Shown piece after piece: positions 9,033 to 18,067 of a stretch of DNA of 64,000 nt. The DNA is from Nocardia sp. NBC_01329. GTDB taxonomy: Bacteria > Actinomycetota > Actinomycetes > Mycobacteriales > Mycobacteriaceae. How positions within the stretch are numbered: the stretch's first letter is position 1; every line of letters starts with the position of its first letter. Under the pieces are notes generated by a model. It ran no database searches. It saw only the letters and a program-made list of their open reading frames with translations, and was not told the DNA's origin. A program made the position numbers and the translations under genes. Location of the stretch: positions 1,798,001-1,862,000 of the forward strand of contig NZ_CP108381.1 of assembly GCF_035956715.1 (NCBI RefSeq), given 5' to 3'.

Positions 9033-10541
9033 GTGAAGAATCATCTCGTCCGTACCCACCGCTCGGCGGAACATTTTCCCCGTGAGCAGCATCTGGCGTG
9101 GCGGATCGCGGAGGTGGCGACCGACCCGGTGGCTGTCGCCGCGGAAACCGAGGAGATGATCGTCAACCGGATCATCGACAACGCGGCTGTCGCCGCGGCC
9201 TCGCTGACCCGGCGCCCGGTCGCCAATGCTCGCGCCCAGGCGCTGGCGCACCCCTATCAGCCGGGCGCGACCGTTTTCGGTGTCGACGGCCGGTTCTCCC
9301 CGGAATGGGCGGCGTGGGCCAACGGTGTCGCGGTGCGTGAACTCGATTTCCACGACACCTTCCTGGCTGCTGAGTATTCACATCCGGGCGACAACATCCC
9401 CCCGATCCTGGCGGTAGCGCAGCACACCGGCCGTAGTGGCCGGGATCTGATCCGTGGGCTGGCGACCGGCTACGAGATCCACATCGACCTGGTGCGCGCG
9501 ATCTGCCTGCACGAGCACAAGATCGATCATGTCGCCCACCTCGGCCCGTCCGCCGCCGCCGGCATCGGAACCCTGCTCGGGCTCGATACCGAGACCATCT
9601 ATCAGGCGATCGGGCAGGCCCTGCACACCACCACCGCGACCCGTCAGTCCCGCAAGGGTGAGATCTCGAGCTGGAAGGCATACGCCCCGGCGTTCGCCGG
9701 AAAGATGGCGGTCGAGGCAGTGGACCGGGCGCTGCGCGGCGAAGGTGCGCCGTCGCCGATCTGGGAGGGCGAGGACGGTGTGATCGCCTGGTTGTTGGGG
9801 GGCCCGAAGGCCGAGTACTCGGTGCCGCTGCCGGGCCCCGGCGAGGCCAAGCGCGCGATTCTGGATTCCTACACCAAGGAGCATTCGGCGGAGTATCAAA
9901 GTCAGGCCCCGATCGACCTGGCCCGTCGCCTGCGTGATCGGATCGGCGACCTGGATCAGGATCAGATCGCCTCCATCGTGCTGTACACCAGCCACCACAC
10001 CCATGTGGTGATCGGTACCGGTTCGAACGATCCGCAGAAGTTCGATCCGACGGCGTCGCGAGAAACCCTCGACCACTCGGTGCCCTATATCTTCGCGGTC
10101 GCCCTACAGGACGGCACCTGGCACCACGAGCGCTCCTATGCGCCCGAGCGCGCGCAGCGACCGGACACCGTCGAGTTGTGGCGCAAGATCTCCACCGCCG
10201 AGGACCCGGAGTGGACCCGCCGGTATCACTCGACCGATCCGGGCGAGAAGGCATTCGGCGCGCGTGCTGAGGTCACGCTGAAGAGCGGTGAGATGATCGT
10301 CGATGAACTCGCGATCGCGGATGCGCACCCGCTGGGCGCACGCCCATTCGCCCGCGACCAGTACATCGCCAAATTCCGCACTCTCGCCGAGGGGGTTGTC
10401 GATCAGGCCGAGCAGGACCGCTTCCTCGAGGTGGTCCAGCGCGCGAGCGAGCTGTCGGCCGGTCAGTTGCCGGAACTCACTTTCACCGTCTCGGCGGATG
10501 TGCTCGCTCGCGCGCCCCGTTCCCCGAAGGGACTGTTCTGA
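9033..10541 (+). CDS. prpD: 2-methylcitrate dehydratase
   Basis: Dehydrates 2-methylcitrate to 2-methyl-cis-aconitate in the methylcitrate cycle, the B12-independent route for propionyl-CoA. The 502-residue product has the PrpD/MmgE fold signatures: [71 protein letters not shown] and [20 protein letters not shown]. The length matches actinobacterial PrpD. The GTG at 9033 has GGAGG 9 bases upstream. Its stop overlaps the prpB start (TGATG). It is downstream of prpR and should be activated by it. Confidence 0.93.
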   Translation: MKNHLVRTHRSAEHFPREQHLAWRIAEVATDPVAVAAETEEMIVNRIIDNAAVAAASLTRRPVANARAQALAHPYQPGATVFGVDGRFSPEWAAWANGVAVRELDFHDTFLAAEYSHPGDNIPPILAVAQHTGRSGRDLIRGLATGYEIHIDLVRAICLHEHKIDHVAHLGPSAAAGIGTLLGLDTETIYQAIGQALHTTTATRQSRKGEISSWKAYAPAFAGKMAVEAVDRALRGEGAPSPIWEGEDGVIAWLLGGPKAEYSVPLPGPGEAKRAILDSYTKEHSAEYQSQAPIDLARRLRDRIGDLDQDQIASIVLYTSHHTHVVIGTGSNDPQKFDPTASRETLDHSVPYIFAVALQDGTWHHERSYAPERAQRPDTVELWRKISTAEDPEWTRRYHSTDPGEKAFGARAEVTLKSGEMIVDELAIADAHPLGARPFARDQYIAKFRTLAEGVVDQAEQDRFLEVVQRASELSAGQLPELTFTVSADVLARAPRSPKGLF

Positions 10542-11455
10542 TGACCGGCCTGCTCGCAGCCTCGACCTCCGCTGCCGACAAGCGGTCGGCCTTCCGTACC
10601 GGACTGGGATCCGGAAAGATCCAGCGGTTCCCCGGCGCGTTCAACCCGCTGGTGGCCGAGCTGATCCAGGAGATCGGGTTCGAGGGCGTCTACGTCTCCG
10701 GTGCGGTGCTCGCCGCCGATCTGGGATTACCGGATATCGGGTTGACCACGCTCACCGAGGTGTCGGGGCGCGGTCACCAGATCGCGCGCGTCACCGACCT
10801 GCCGGTACTCATCGACGCCGACACCGGATTCGGTGAACCGATGAGCGCGGCCCGCACGGTCACCGTCCTCGAAGACGCCGGGATCGCCGGCTGCCACCTC
10901 GAGGATCAGGTGAATCCGAAGCGGTGCGGTCATCTGGACGGCAAGGCCGTGGTGCCCACCGAGGAGATGCTCCGTCGGCTGCGTGCGGCGGTATCGGCCC
11001 GTCGTGACCCGAACTTCGTGATCTGCGCGCGTACCGACGCCGCCGGGATCGAAGGAATCGAGGCCGCGATCGAGCGGGCGAAAGCCTATGCCGACGCGGG
11101 CGCTGATCTGATCTTCACCGAAGCGTTGTACACACCAGCGGAGTTCGAGAAGTTCCGCGCCGCTGTCTCGACTCCGCTGCTGGCCAATATGACCGAGTTC
11201 GGTAAGTCCGAACTCGTCCCGGCCGCCACGCTGGAATCGATCGGCTACAACGCGGTCATCTATCCGGTCTCCACCCTCCGGCTGGCGATGTACGCCGCCG
11301 AGGCGGGGTTGCGTGAGATCTACGCGGAGGGAACGCAATCCGGCCTGCTGGATCGAATGCAGCCGCGCAGTCGCCTCTACGAGCTGTTGCGGTACGAGCG
11401 CTACAACGAATTCGATTCCGATGTATTCGATTTCACGTTGGGAAGGAACCAGTGA
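10541..11455 (+). CDS. prpB: 2-methylisocitrate lyase
   Basis: Cleaves 2-methylisocitrate to pyruvate and succinate, the last step of the methylcitrate cycle. The 304-residue protein belongs to the isocitrate lyase/PEP mutase superfamily: LIDADTGFGEP supplies the Mg-binding aspartates, HLEDQVNPKRCGHLDGK carries the KRCGH active-site loop with the catalytic cysteine, and ICARTDAAGIEGIEAAIERA follows. KRCGH, rather than the isocitrate lyase KKCGH setting, and the short length point to PrpB rather than AceA. The stop overlaps the start region of prpC. Confidence 0.93.
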   Translation: MTGLLAASTSAADKRSAFRTGLGSGKIQRFPGAFNPLVAELIQEIGFEGVYVSGAVLAADLGLPDIGLTTLTEVSGRGHQIARVTDLPVLIDADTGFGEPMSAARTVTVLEDAGIAGCHLEDQVNPKRCGHLDGKAVVPTEEMLRRLRAAVSARRDPNFVICARTDAAGIEGIEAAIERAKAYADAGADLIFTEALYTPAEFEKFRAAVSTPLLANMTEFGKSELVPAATLESIGYNAVIYPVSTLRLAMYAAEAGLREIYAEGTQSGLLDRMQPRSRLYELLRYERYNEFDSDVFDFTLGRNQ

Positions 11456-12579
11456 TGACGGACATCGCGATACCGACCATCTACAAGGGTCTGGCAGGCG
11501 TCGTCGTCGACACCACCGCGATCTCGAAGGTGGTGCCGGAAACGAACTCGCTGACCTATCGCGGCTATGCGGTGCAGGATCTGGCGGCCCATTGCAGTTT
11601 CGAGCAGGTGGCCTACCTGCTCTGGTACGGCGAGCTGCCGACCGACACCGAACTCGAGCGGTTCCAGCAGCAAGAACGGGCCTCGCGCCGCGCCGACCGG
11701 TCGCTGCTCTCACTGGTGGCGAAAATGCCCGACACCTGTCATCCGATGGATGTGGTCCGGACGGCGATCAGCTATCTCGGCGCCGAAGATCCCGCCGAGG
11801 ACGATAATTCGGCCGAGGCCAACCGTGCCAAGTCGTTGCGGATGTTCGCGGTCCTGCCGACCATCGTCGCGGCCGATCACCGCCGCCGCCGTGGCCTCGA
11901 TCCGATCGCGCCCCACTCTCATATGGGTTACGCCGAGAACTTCCTCGATATGTGCTTCGGTACGGTGCCGGCACCGGAACTGGTGAAGGCGTTCGAGGTG
12001 TCGTTGATCCTGTACGCCGAGCACAGTTTCAACGCCTCCACGTTCGCTGCCCGGGTGGTCACCTCGACCCTGTCGGATATCTACAGCGCGGTCACCGCCG
12101 CCATCGGTGCGCTCAAGGGGTCGCTGCACGGCGGAGCCAACGAGGCCGTCATGCACCATATGCTCGAGATCGGCGACCCCGGCCTGGCCGAGGCGTGGCT
12201 GCGCGAGAAGCTGGCGAAGAAGGAAAAGGTGATGGGTTTCGGCCACCGGGTCTACAAGAACGGTGACTCCCGGGTGCCCACCATGAAGAAAGCGTTCCTG
12301 GACATCGCCGCGGTCACCGACGGGCAGAAGTGGGTGCAGATGTACGAGGCACTCGAGCGAACCATGGACGAGGCCACCGGGATCGCGCCCAATCTCGATT
12401 TCCCCACCGGGCCCGCCTACCACCTGCTGGGGTTCGATATCGAGGTGTTCACTCCTGTTTTCGTGATGAGCCGTATCACCGGCTGGACCGCTCACATCAT
12501 CGAACAGGGCGAATCCAACGCACTGATCCGGCCGCTGAGCGAATACGTTGGCGTCTCCCAGCGCCCGGTCGTGGCCTGA
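11455..12579 (+). CDS. prpC: 2-methylcitrate synthase
   Basis: Condenses propionyl-CoA with oxaloacetate to form 2-methylcitrate. The 374-residue product has the citrate synthase fold: SLTYRGYAVQDLA near the N-terminus, the catalytic His in KGSLHGGANEAVM, MGFGHRVYKNGDSRVP, and the C-terminal NLDFPTGPAYHLLGF then MSRITGWTAHIIEQ. The short length and gene context mark the PrpC rather than GltA subgroup. I use ATG 11455 because GGAAGGA lies 7 bases upstream; GTG 11452 overlaps the same bases. It completes a prpD-prpB-prpC operon. No methylmalonyl-CoA pathway gene is in the window. Confidence 0.92.
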   Translation: MTDIAIPTIYKGLAGVVVDTTAISKVVPETNSLTYRGYAVQDLAAHCSFEQVAYLLWYGELPTDTELERFQQQERASRRADRSLLSLVAKMPDTCHPMDVVRTAISYLGAEDPAEDDNSAEANRAKSLRMFAVLPTIVAADHRRRRGLDPIAPHSHMGYAENFLDMCFGTVPAPELVKAFEVSLILYAEHSFNASTFAARVVTSTLSDIYSAVTAAIGALKGSLHGGANEAVMHHMLEIGDPGLAEAWLREKLAKKEKVMGFGHRVYKNGDSRVPTMKKAFLDIAAVTDGQKWVQMYEALERTMDEATGIAPNLDFPTGPAYHLLGFDIEVFTPVFVMSRITGWTAHIIEQGESNALIRPLSEYVGVSQRPVVA

Positions 12580-12707
12580 TACCTCGACTCCAGCCCTTGT
12601 CGCGAGCTGCGGTAACGCGTCGATGAGGGGCTGACGAGCGGGATCCCTCGATTCCCCTCTGCGCGAGTGGGTCACGACGGGGGGATGAGATCCCGGTAAC
12701 GTCATTC

Positions 12708-12849
12708 GCGGTGCAGGGAACACCGGTGTGAATCCGGGGCTGTCCCGCAACTGTCACCGAGGAGCGATCCGCCATGCGTGGCCACGACCTACCCGGGTCG
12801 GAAGGCCGGTGGAGATGCGTCGATCCGGGAGCCAGGACACCTGCGCCGC
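12708..12849 (+). promoter_or_regulatory. Cobalamin riboswitch upstream of the Opp/Nik-like transporter
   Basis: The element reads CAGGGAACACCGGTGTGAAT, then CCGGGGCTGTCCCGCAACTG (B12 box), and closes with CCGGGAGCCAGGACACCTGC. The 5' GCGGTGCAG (12708-12716) pairs with the 3' CTGCGCCGC (12841-12849) as a P1 stem with one G-U or mismatch. The regulated start codon (12879) is only 29 bases away, with its GAGG site at 12869-12872, so control of translation initiation is likely. Confidence 0.93.
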
Positions 12850-12878
12850 GGTTTCGGGATACACCCACGAGGATGGCT

Positions 12879-14477
12879 ATGGACAACTTGACAACGGGCC
12901 GATCCGGTATCGGCCGTCGGCGAATGCTGACCGGGACGGCAGGGCTGCTCGGGCTCACGGCTCTGGGCGGCGTTCCGATACTGACAGCCTGTGGCACCGG
13001 TGCGCCTTCCGGTCCGCCGACCGGCCCGCCGCAACCGGGTGGCCGGCTGCGGTCGGTGATCGCGGGCCGTTCGGCGATCGCCGATGTGCTCGATCCGCAT
13101 GAGGCCGGAAGTTCGGCCGGTGGCGCGGTGTCGAAGAATGTCTGGGACAGATTGGTCGCGTACAACAACGATCTCACCCTGCGATACCGGCTCGCACGTT
13201 CGCTGGAACCGAATGCCGACGGCAGCGTCTGGCGGATCCAGCTGCGGCCCGGAGTGGTCTTCAGCGACGGTTCGCCGCTGACCTCCCGTGATGTGCTGTG
13301 GAGTTTCGAGCGGATGCTCGATCCCGCCAGGTCGTCCTCCGGTGATCTCGCCATGGTCGATATGGCGCGAACGAAAGCCGACGGTGATCTGACGGTTGTG
13401 GTGGCGATGCAGACACCGATCGCGGATTTCGGTTCGGTGCTCGCGGGATGGTACTGCTACATCGTCAAAAACGGCACCGCCACCATCGACGAGCGCACGC
13501 TGTCGGTGGGGACCGGTCCGTTCGCGTTGGCCTCCTGGTCTCCTGGGGACCGCACCGTGCTGCGCCGCAACGACCGCTACTGGGATGGGCGGACCCACCT
13601 GGACGAGGTCGAGATCATCCAGATCGCCGAGACCGAGGCACGAATGAACGCCTTCCTGTCCGGTGAGGCGGATGTGGTGCACGAGTTGAGCTATCTGCAG
13701 GCCCGGAACTTGGAGAGCGATCCCACCGCGATGGTGATCGTGCCGCCGGAAGGGTTGATGGGCGCTTTCCAGATGCGCGTGGACCTGCCGCCGTTCGACG
13801 ATGTGCGCGTCCGGCAGGCGATGCGGCTGGCCGTGGACCGGCAGGCGATGGTCGATTCCGTCTACTACGGCTACGGGGAGGTAGGCAACGACATCTACGG
13901 CAAAGGCGCGCCTTTCTACAACGACACCCTCCCGCAGCGCCCCTACGATCCACAGCGGGCCCGCGAACTCCTGCGCGCCGCCGGGAAAGCGAACCTCGAG
14001 GTCACCCTGCCGACCGCCGACGGTATGCCGGGGATGGTCGAGTCGGCGACCTTGTTCGCCGAGCAGGCCAAGGCCGCCGGGATCACCATCCGGCTCGAAT
14101 CCACCCCGGCCGACACCTACTTCTCGCAGGTCACCGGCAAACGCCCGCTGACCCATATCGGCTGGTGGAACTACAGTCTCGACTATTTCTACGGCCAGAC
14201 CGGCACCGGTTCGTCACCGAGCAACGGCACCGGATGGCGGCGACCGGCCTGGGACGCGAAATTCGCGGCGGCACGGGCCGCGATGGACCCCGACCGCCGC
14301 CGCGGGTTGTATTTCGAACTGCAGGAAGAACTGTGGCAGGAGGGCGGCTACATCCTGCACAGCTTCGCCAAGCGGCCCGACGCCGCACGCAACAATGTCG
14401 GAGGAATGCGGGCCGGGGTCCCGGGTACCGACGATTGGGCGAACTACGCCACCACCTGGCTAGCGGCGCGCGGCTGA
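12879..14477 (+). CDS. ABC transporter substrate-binding lipoprotein (SBP_bac_5 family), B12-regulated
   Basis: Family 5 extracellular solute-binding protein (DppA/NikA/OppA fold), 532 residues. The N-terminus has a twin-arginine signal (GIGRRRMLTGTAGLLG) followed by a lipobox-like LTAC, so it is probably a Tat-exported lipoprotein. Family landmarks include NVWDRLVAYNNDLTLRYRLA, LEPNADGSVWRIQLRPGVVF, VGTGPFALASWSPGDRTVLR and the DVRVRQAMRLAVDRQAMVDS segment. Peptides, nickel, or other small ligands are known cargoes of the fold. Because a cobalamin riboswitch sits directly upstream, cobalt or a corrinoid is my preferred substrate. I start at ATG 12879 because GAGG is 6 bases upstream; the ATG at 12873 has no room for a ribosome-binding site. 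Confidence 0.85.
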   Translation: MDNLTTGRSGIGRRRMLTGTAGLLGLTALGGVPILTACGTGAPSGPPTGPPQPGGRLRSVIAGRSAIADVLDPHEAGSSAGGAVSKNVWDRLVAYNNDLTLRYRLARSLEPNADGSVWRIQLRPGVVFSDGSPLTSRDVLWSFERMLDPARSSSGDLAMVDMARTKADGDLTVVVAMQTPIADFGSVLAGWYCYIVKNGTATIDERTLSVGTGPFALASWSPGDRTVLRRNDRYWDGRTHLDEVEIIQIAETEARMNAFLSGEADVVHELSYLQARNLESDPTAMVIVPPEGLMGAFQMRVDLPPFDDVRVRQAMRLAVDRQAMVDSVYYGYGEVGNDIYGKGAPFYNDTLPQRPYDPQRARELLRAAGKANLEVTLPTADGMPGMVESATLFAEQAKAAGITIRLESTPADTYFSQVTGKRPLTHIGWWNYSLDYFYGQTGTGSSPSNGTGWRRPAWDAKFAAARAAMDPDRRRGLYFELQEELWQEGGYILHSFAKRPDAARNNVGGMRAGVPGTDDWANYATTWLAARG

Positions 14478-14485
14478 GGGCCGGC

Positions 14486-15460
14486 GTGCTGCGCTATTTC
14501 CTACGGCGAGCAGCTGCCGGGGCGGGTGTGCTGATCATCGTCACCGTACTCGTTTTCGGGCTCTTCGAACTGCTGGATTCGGATGCGGCGGTGGTGATCC
14601 TGACCCGGCAAGGAGCAGGTGATCCGTCGCCGGAGCAATTGGCGGCCCTGCGGGCGGAGCTGGGACTGGACAGGCCCGCGCCGATCCGGTTCGCCGAATG
14701 GGTGTCCGGATTCCTGCGCGGCGATCTCGGAAAATCGCTGATCTCGGGTCGTCCGGTGGACGACGTACTGTTCGACCGTCTCGCGAACAGTGCCGCGCTG
14801 GCGGTGCTCACCATCGTGCTGCTGATCCCGCTGGCGCTCGGCCTGGGGCTACTGGCCGGGTCGCGGGCGGGCTCCCGGACCGATCGGGTGATCAGCGTCG
14901 CGGCACTGGCCCTCGAAGCGGTACCTTCGTTCGTCCTCGGCGTACTGCTGGTCGCCGTGATCGCATTGTCCCTGCGGCTGCTGCCCGCGGTTTCGCTGAT
15001 TCCCGCAGGTACCAGTGTCTGGGACCGGCCGCAGGTTCTGGTCCTGCCGGTGGCCTGTCTGCTCCTGGGTTTGTCGCCGCACCCGGCGCGGATGGTTCGG
15101 GCGCAAACCGCTGGAGTCATGGCCTCCGAGTACATCCGGACCGCCCGGCTGAACGGTGTCGGCGGGATCCGGTTGATCCTGCGGCACGCCGCCCCCAACG
15201 CCGTCTCCGCCTCCGTCCACCCACTCGCGGGCTCGGTAGTGGGCTTGGTCGGCGGCATCGCCGTCGTGGAAACGCTGTTCTCCTATCCAGGAGTGTCGAA
15301 GGAGTTGCTGATCGCGATCTCGGCGCGGGACTATCCGTTCGTCCAGTCCGCCGCCGTCCTGCTGGCCGCATTCGGGATCGGCATCCACGTGCTCGCGGAT
15401 ATGTTCGCCCTGATGGTCAGCCCGCGGGCCCGGGCCGTGGTGGGGGAGGGCCGGTGGTGA
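14486..15460 (+). CDS. ABC transporter permease (DppB/NikB type)
   Basis: First permease of the riboswitch-controlled importer, 324 residues with about six membrane helices. The start VLRYFLRRAAAGAGVLIIVT and the periplasmic loop with QLAALRAELGLDRPAPIRFA and FLRGDLGKSLISGRPV are characteristic of DppB/OppB proteins. The EAA loop that docks the ATPase reads MASEYIRTARLNGVGGIRLI. The GTG start lies 8 bases after the stop of the binding-protein gene. The stop overlaps the start of the next gene, so the operon is translationally coupled throughout. Confidence 0.87.
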   Translation: MLRYFLRRAAAGAGVLIIVTVLVFGLFELLDSDAAVVILTRQGAGDPSPEQLAALRAELGLDRPAPIRFAEWVSGFLRGDLGKSLISGRPVDDVLFDRLANSAALAVLTIVLLIPLALGLGLLAGSRAGSRTDRVISVAALALEAVPSFVLGVLLVAVIALSLRLLPAVSLIPAGTSVWDRPQVLVLPVACLLLGLSPHPARMVRAQTAGVMASEYIRTARLNGVGGIRLILRHAAPNAVSASVHPLAGSVVGLVGGIAVVETLFSYPGVSKELLIAISARDYPFVQSAAVLLAAFGIGIHVLADMFALMVSPRARAVVGEGRW

Positions 15461-17697
15461 GGAAAGCGTGGTGGTCGCTGGTCCTGGCGGGAGTGCTGGG
15501 TGTGGTCGTTTTCGGTCCACTGTTCGCGCCGTATTCGCCGACCGCACCGGTCGGCCCGCCGTTCCGGCCGCCGAGCCCGGCGTATCCGCTGGGCACCGAT
15601 CTGGTCGGTCGTGATGTGCTGTCGCGCGTATTGCACGGGGGCTGGTCACTACTGGCGATCTCGGCGATAGCGCTCGTGATCGCCTACTCGCTGGGTCTGA
15701 GCCTGGGCTTGATCGCCGGACTGCGACCGCGGATGGACTCGTGGATCACGCGGCCGGTGGACGCGGTCGTGGTCGTACCGTGGTTTCTGCTTCTCGCCGT
15801 GATCGCCACCGCCCTCGGCGCCGGGCCGGCCGCGGTACTGCTGACGGCGTCCCTGGCCTCGGTGCCCTGGATCGTCCGAATAGTGCGCACCGCGGTGCAC
15901 GATATGGCCGGTGCGGGCTATGTGGAGTCGGCGCGGGCCCGGGGTGAACCGCTGTGGTGGGTCGCGGTGGTCGAGATACTGCCCAACCTGCGGTCGGTGG
16001 TGCTGGCCGATGCCGGAGTGCGGCTGTCCGGGGTGATCTCCATTGTGGCGGTCGGTGGCTTCCTCGGACTGGGTATGCGGCCGCCGTCACCGGACTGGGC
16101 GTTGATGATCACCGAAAATCGTTCCGGATTCGGCATGCAACCCTGGGCGGTGCTCGCGCCGGCGCTGTTGATCATGGTGTTCGTGGTGTCGGTGAATATG
16201 TTCAGCGACACAGCGATCGGCTGCCGGCGCCCCCGTGCCGCCACCGCTGCGCCGGAATCCGGCGCCGAGGAAGGTCTGCGGGTCGAGCATCTCACGGTGC
16301 GAACCCGTGCGGGTCGTACGCTGCTCCATGACGTTTCGGTGCGGTTGGTGCCTGGGCGGGGCTTGGCGGTCATCGGGCCGTCCGGCGCCGGGAAAACGAC
16401 CTTCGCTTCGGCCGTGCTGGGTGCATTGCCGCCCGGCCTGTCGGCGGCGGGCACTGTCGGTATCGGCCACACCGACAGCAACCGCCGGGCGGTCGGATTC
16501 GTGCCGCAGGACCCCGCTACCGGACTCAACCCCGCCCTACGGATCGGCACCTCGATCGATGAGATCATCCGGTTGCGCCGGTCCGCGCGCGGCGGGAACG
16601 GGGTGGCGGCAGCACTGCGCCGAGTCGGTCTGCCCACCGGCCGCGAGTTCCGCCGCCGGTTCCCGCACGAACTGTCCGGCGGGCAACAACAGCGGGTCCT
16701 GCTCGCCATGGCGCTGGTCGACGACCCGGCGCTGGTCGTGTTCGACGAGCCGACGACCGGGCTCGACGTTCGGGCTCGCACCGATCTCGTCGAAATGCTC
16801 GCCCGGGTGCGCCGGGAATCGGCCACCGCGTTCCTGATCATCACCCACGACCTGGCCGGTGTCGCACCACTGATCGACGATGTACTCGAACTCGACGAGG
16901 GCCGGGTCCTCTCCTACGCCTCGTGGGAGAGCACGGAGCCGGATCCGGCCGCGCCGCGGCTCACGAAACCCTCGCGGCCCGAGACAGAACCGATCCTGCG
17001 GGTGGAAGCCCTGTCGGTCGCATACCGGTCGCGATCGGTCATCGACGCTATTTCCTTCACCGTGGCACCCGGTTCATGTCTCGCGCTCACCGGCCGCTCG
17101 GGCGCGGGCAAGACCACCGTCGCCCGGGCCCTGATCGGGCTGCATTCCCCGGCGAGCGGAACGATCCGGCTGGACGGCAGTGTGCTGCCGTCGCGGATCG
17201 ACGAGCGTTCGGCCGGTCACTGTCGTGCGGTGCAGTTGATCCCGCAGAATCCGGCCACCGCCCTCAACCCGGCCCACCGCATCGGGAGCCAGGTGAGTCG
17301 TCCGCTGCGACTGCTGCGCGGGATGGATTCCGCGCCGGCGGACCGGGAGACAGCCCGGCTGCTGACAGAGGTCGGCCTGGATCCCGCGCTTGCCGGGCGC
17401 CGGCCGGGCGAGCTCTCCGGCGGGCAGCAACAGCGGGCCGCCATCGCACGTGCCCTGGCGGCGGGCCCCAGGCTGCTGGTCTGCGACGAGATCACCGCCT
17501 CTCTCGACGCAGAGTCCCAGCGGATCGTCCTCGACCTGCTCGATCGACTACGCCGAACCGGGTTGGCCCTGGTGGTGATCAGCCACCAGAGCGCGGTGAT
17601 CGAGCGCCTCGCGGATACGGTCGTGGACCTCGACGACCCGGACCGCTCTCAGCTGCGCGGAACAGTGGACGCGATCGGCCGGGCGTCGGAATCGTAG
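15457..17697 (+). CDS. Fused ABC transporter: DppC-type permease plus two ATPase domains
   Basis: One uninterrupted frame (746 residues) joins three normally separate subunits. Residues about 1-250 are a DppC/NikC-like permease with FGPLFAPYSPTAPVGPPF, YPLGTDLVGRDVLSRVLHGG and the EAA loop YVESARARGEPLWWVAVVEI. Residues about 270-480 are a DppD-like ATPase (Walker A GPSGAGKTT near 307, signature LSGGQQQR near 406, Walker B VVFDEPTTGLD). Residues about 510-740 are a DppF-like ATPase (Walker A GRSGAGKTT near 546, LSGGQQQR near 653, LLVCDEITASLD). Both ATPase halves look catalytically complete. I chose the GTG at 15457 because GGAGGG is 6 bases upstream; GTG 15454 is possible. The fusion completes the importer in three genes. 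Confidence 0.88.
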   Translation: MRKAWWSLVLAGVLGVVVFGPLFAPYSPTAPVGPPFRPPSPAYPLGTDLVGRDVLSRVLHGGWSLLAISAIALVIAYSLGLSLGLIAGLRPRMDSWITRPVDAVVVVPWFLLLAVIATALGAGPAAVLLTASLASVPWIVRIVRTAVHDMAGAGYVESARARGEPLWWVAVVEILPNLRSVVLADAGVRLSGVISIVAVGGFLGLGMRPPSPDWALMITENRSGFGMQPWAVLAPALLIMVFVVSVNMFSDTAIGCRRPRAATAAPESGAEEGLRVEHLTVRTRAGRTLLHDVSVRLVPGRGLAVIGPSGAGKTTFASAVLGALPPGLSAAGTVGIGHTDSNRRAVGFVPQDPATGLNPALRIGTSIDEIIRLRRSARGGNGVAAALRRVGLPTGREFRRRFPHELSGGQQQRVLLAMALVDDPALVVFDEPTTGLDVRARTDLVEMLARVRRESATAFLIITHDLAGVAPLIDDVLELDEGRVLSYASWESTEPDPAAPRLTKPSRPETEPILRVEALSVAYRSRSVIDAISFTVAPGSCLALTGRSGAGKTTVARALIGLHSPASGTIRLDGSVLPSRIDERSAGHCRAVQLIPQNPATALNPAHRIGSQVSRPLRLLRGMDSAPADRETARLLTEVGLDPALAGRRPGELSGGQQQRAAIARALAAGPRLLVCDEITASLDAESQRIVLDLLDRLRRTGLALVVISHQSAVIERLADTVVDLDDPDRSQLRGTVDAIGRASES

Positions 17698-17741
17698 GCG
17701 GTAGGGCAACGGTTGCTGCACTCCGCATTCGGTGTGGTGGA

Positions 17742-17900
17742 GTGGCCGCCTCGATCGAAAGCCTCGGCGACGTGGCAGTGCAGGACCTGTTCTTGCACAA
17801 CGAGATCACCGTCGACGGCCCATGGCCGTCGATCACCGTCTACTACTCCGAAGAATCTGTCGGCAAACTCGAATACCGCGCATCGGTTGTGCTCGACTGA
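17742..17900 (+). CDS. Small hypothetical protein (52 residues)
   Basis: A short frame from a GTG at 17742 ends just before a strong terminator. It encodes VAASIESLGDVAVQDLFLHN, then a segment with PSITVYYSEESVGKLEYR. The composition is protein-like (alternating hydrophobic strands, balanced charge), unlike the arginine-rich shadow sequences around it. I do not recognise a family. It could be a real small gene at the end of the transporter operon or the tail of a decayed longer gene, because the same frame is open upstream inside the ATPase gene. The start codon is uncertain. Confidence 0.4.
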   Translation: MAASIESLGDVAVQDLFLHNEITVDGPWPSITVYYSEESVGKLEYRASVVLD

Positions 17901-17901
17901 T

Positions 17902-17935
17902 AACGGCGCCGGAACCACATGGTTCCGGCGCCGTT
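17902..17935 (+). terminator. Perfect 15-bp hairpin terminator
   Basis: AACGGCGCCGGAACC pairs perfectly with GGTTCCGGCGCCGTT around an ACAT loop, two bases after the stop at 17900. There is no poly-U tail, but very stable GC hairpins of this kind commonly end transcription in actinobacteria. It separates the transporter operon from the convergent minus-strand gene at 18068-18391 and could serve both. Confidence 0.8.
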
Positions 17936-18067
17936 GGCACGCGCGGCGGCAGCCTCATGCCCAGCGATCGGTGGAGACGATGTTCGACCGATTATCGCTG
18001 TGGCTCCGAGGGCCCTCTCCAGGGCTGTATCCGCGTCGGAACCGGAATTCGGGATTCCGGTTCGGGG

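Noticed and set aside
12789..14156. Long open frame on the minus strand (455 codons)
   Set aside because: It is antisense to the well-supported binding-protein gene, with no ribosome-binding site and a composition (Gly/Arg/His-rich) typical of high-GC shadow frames.
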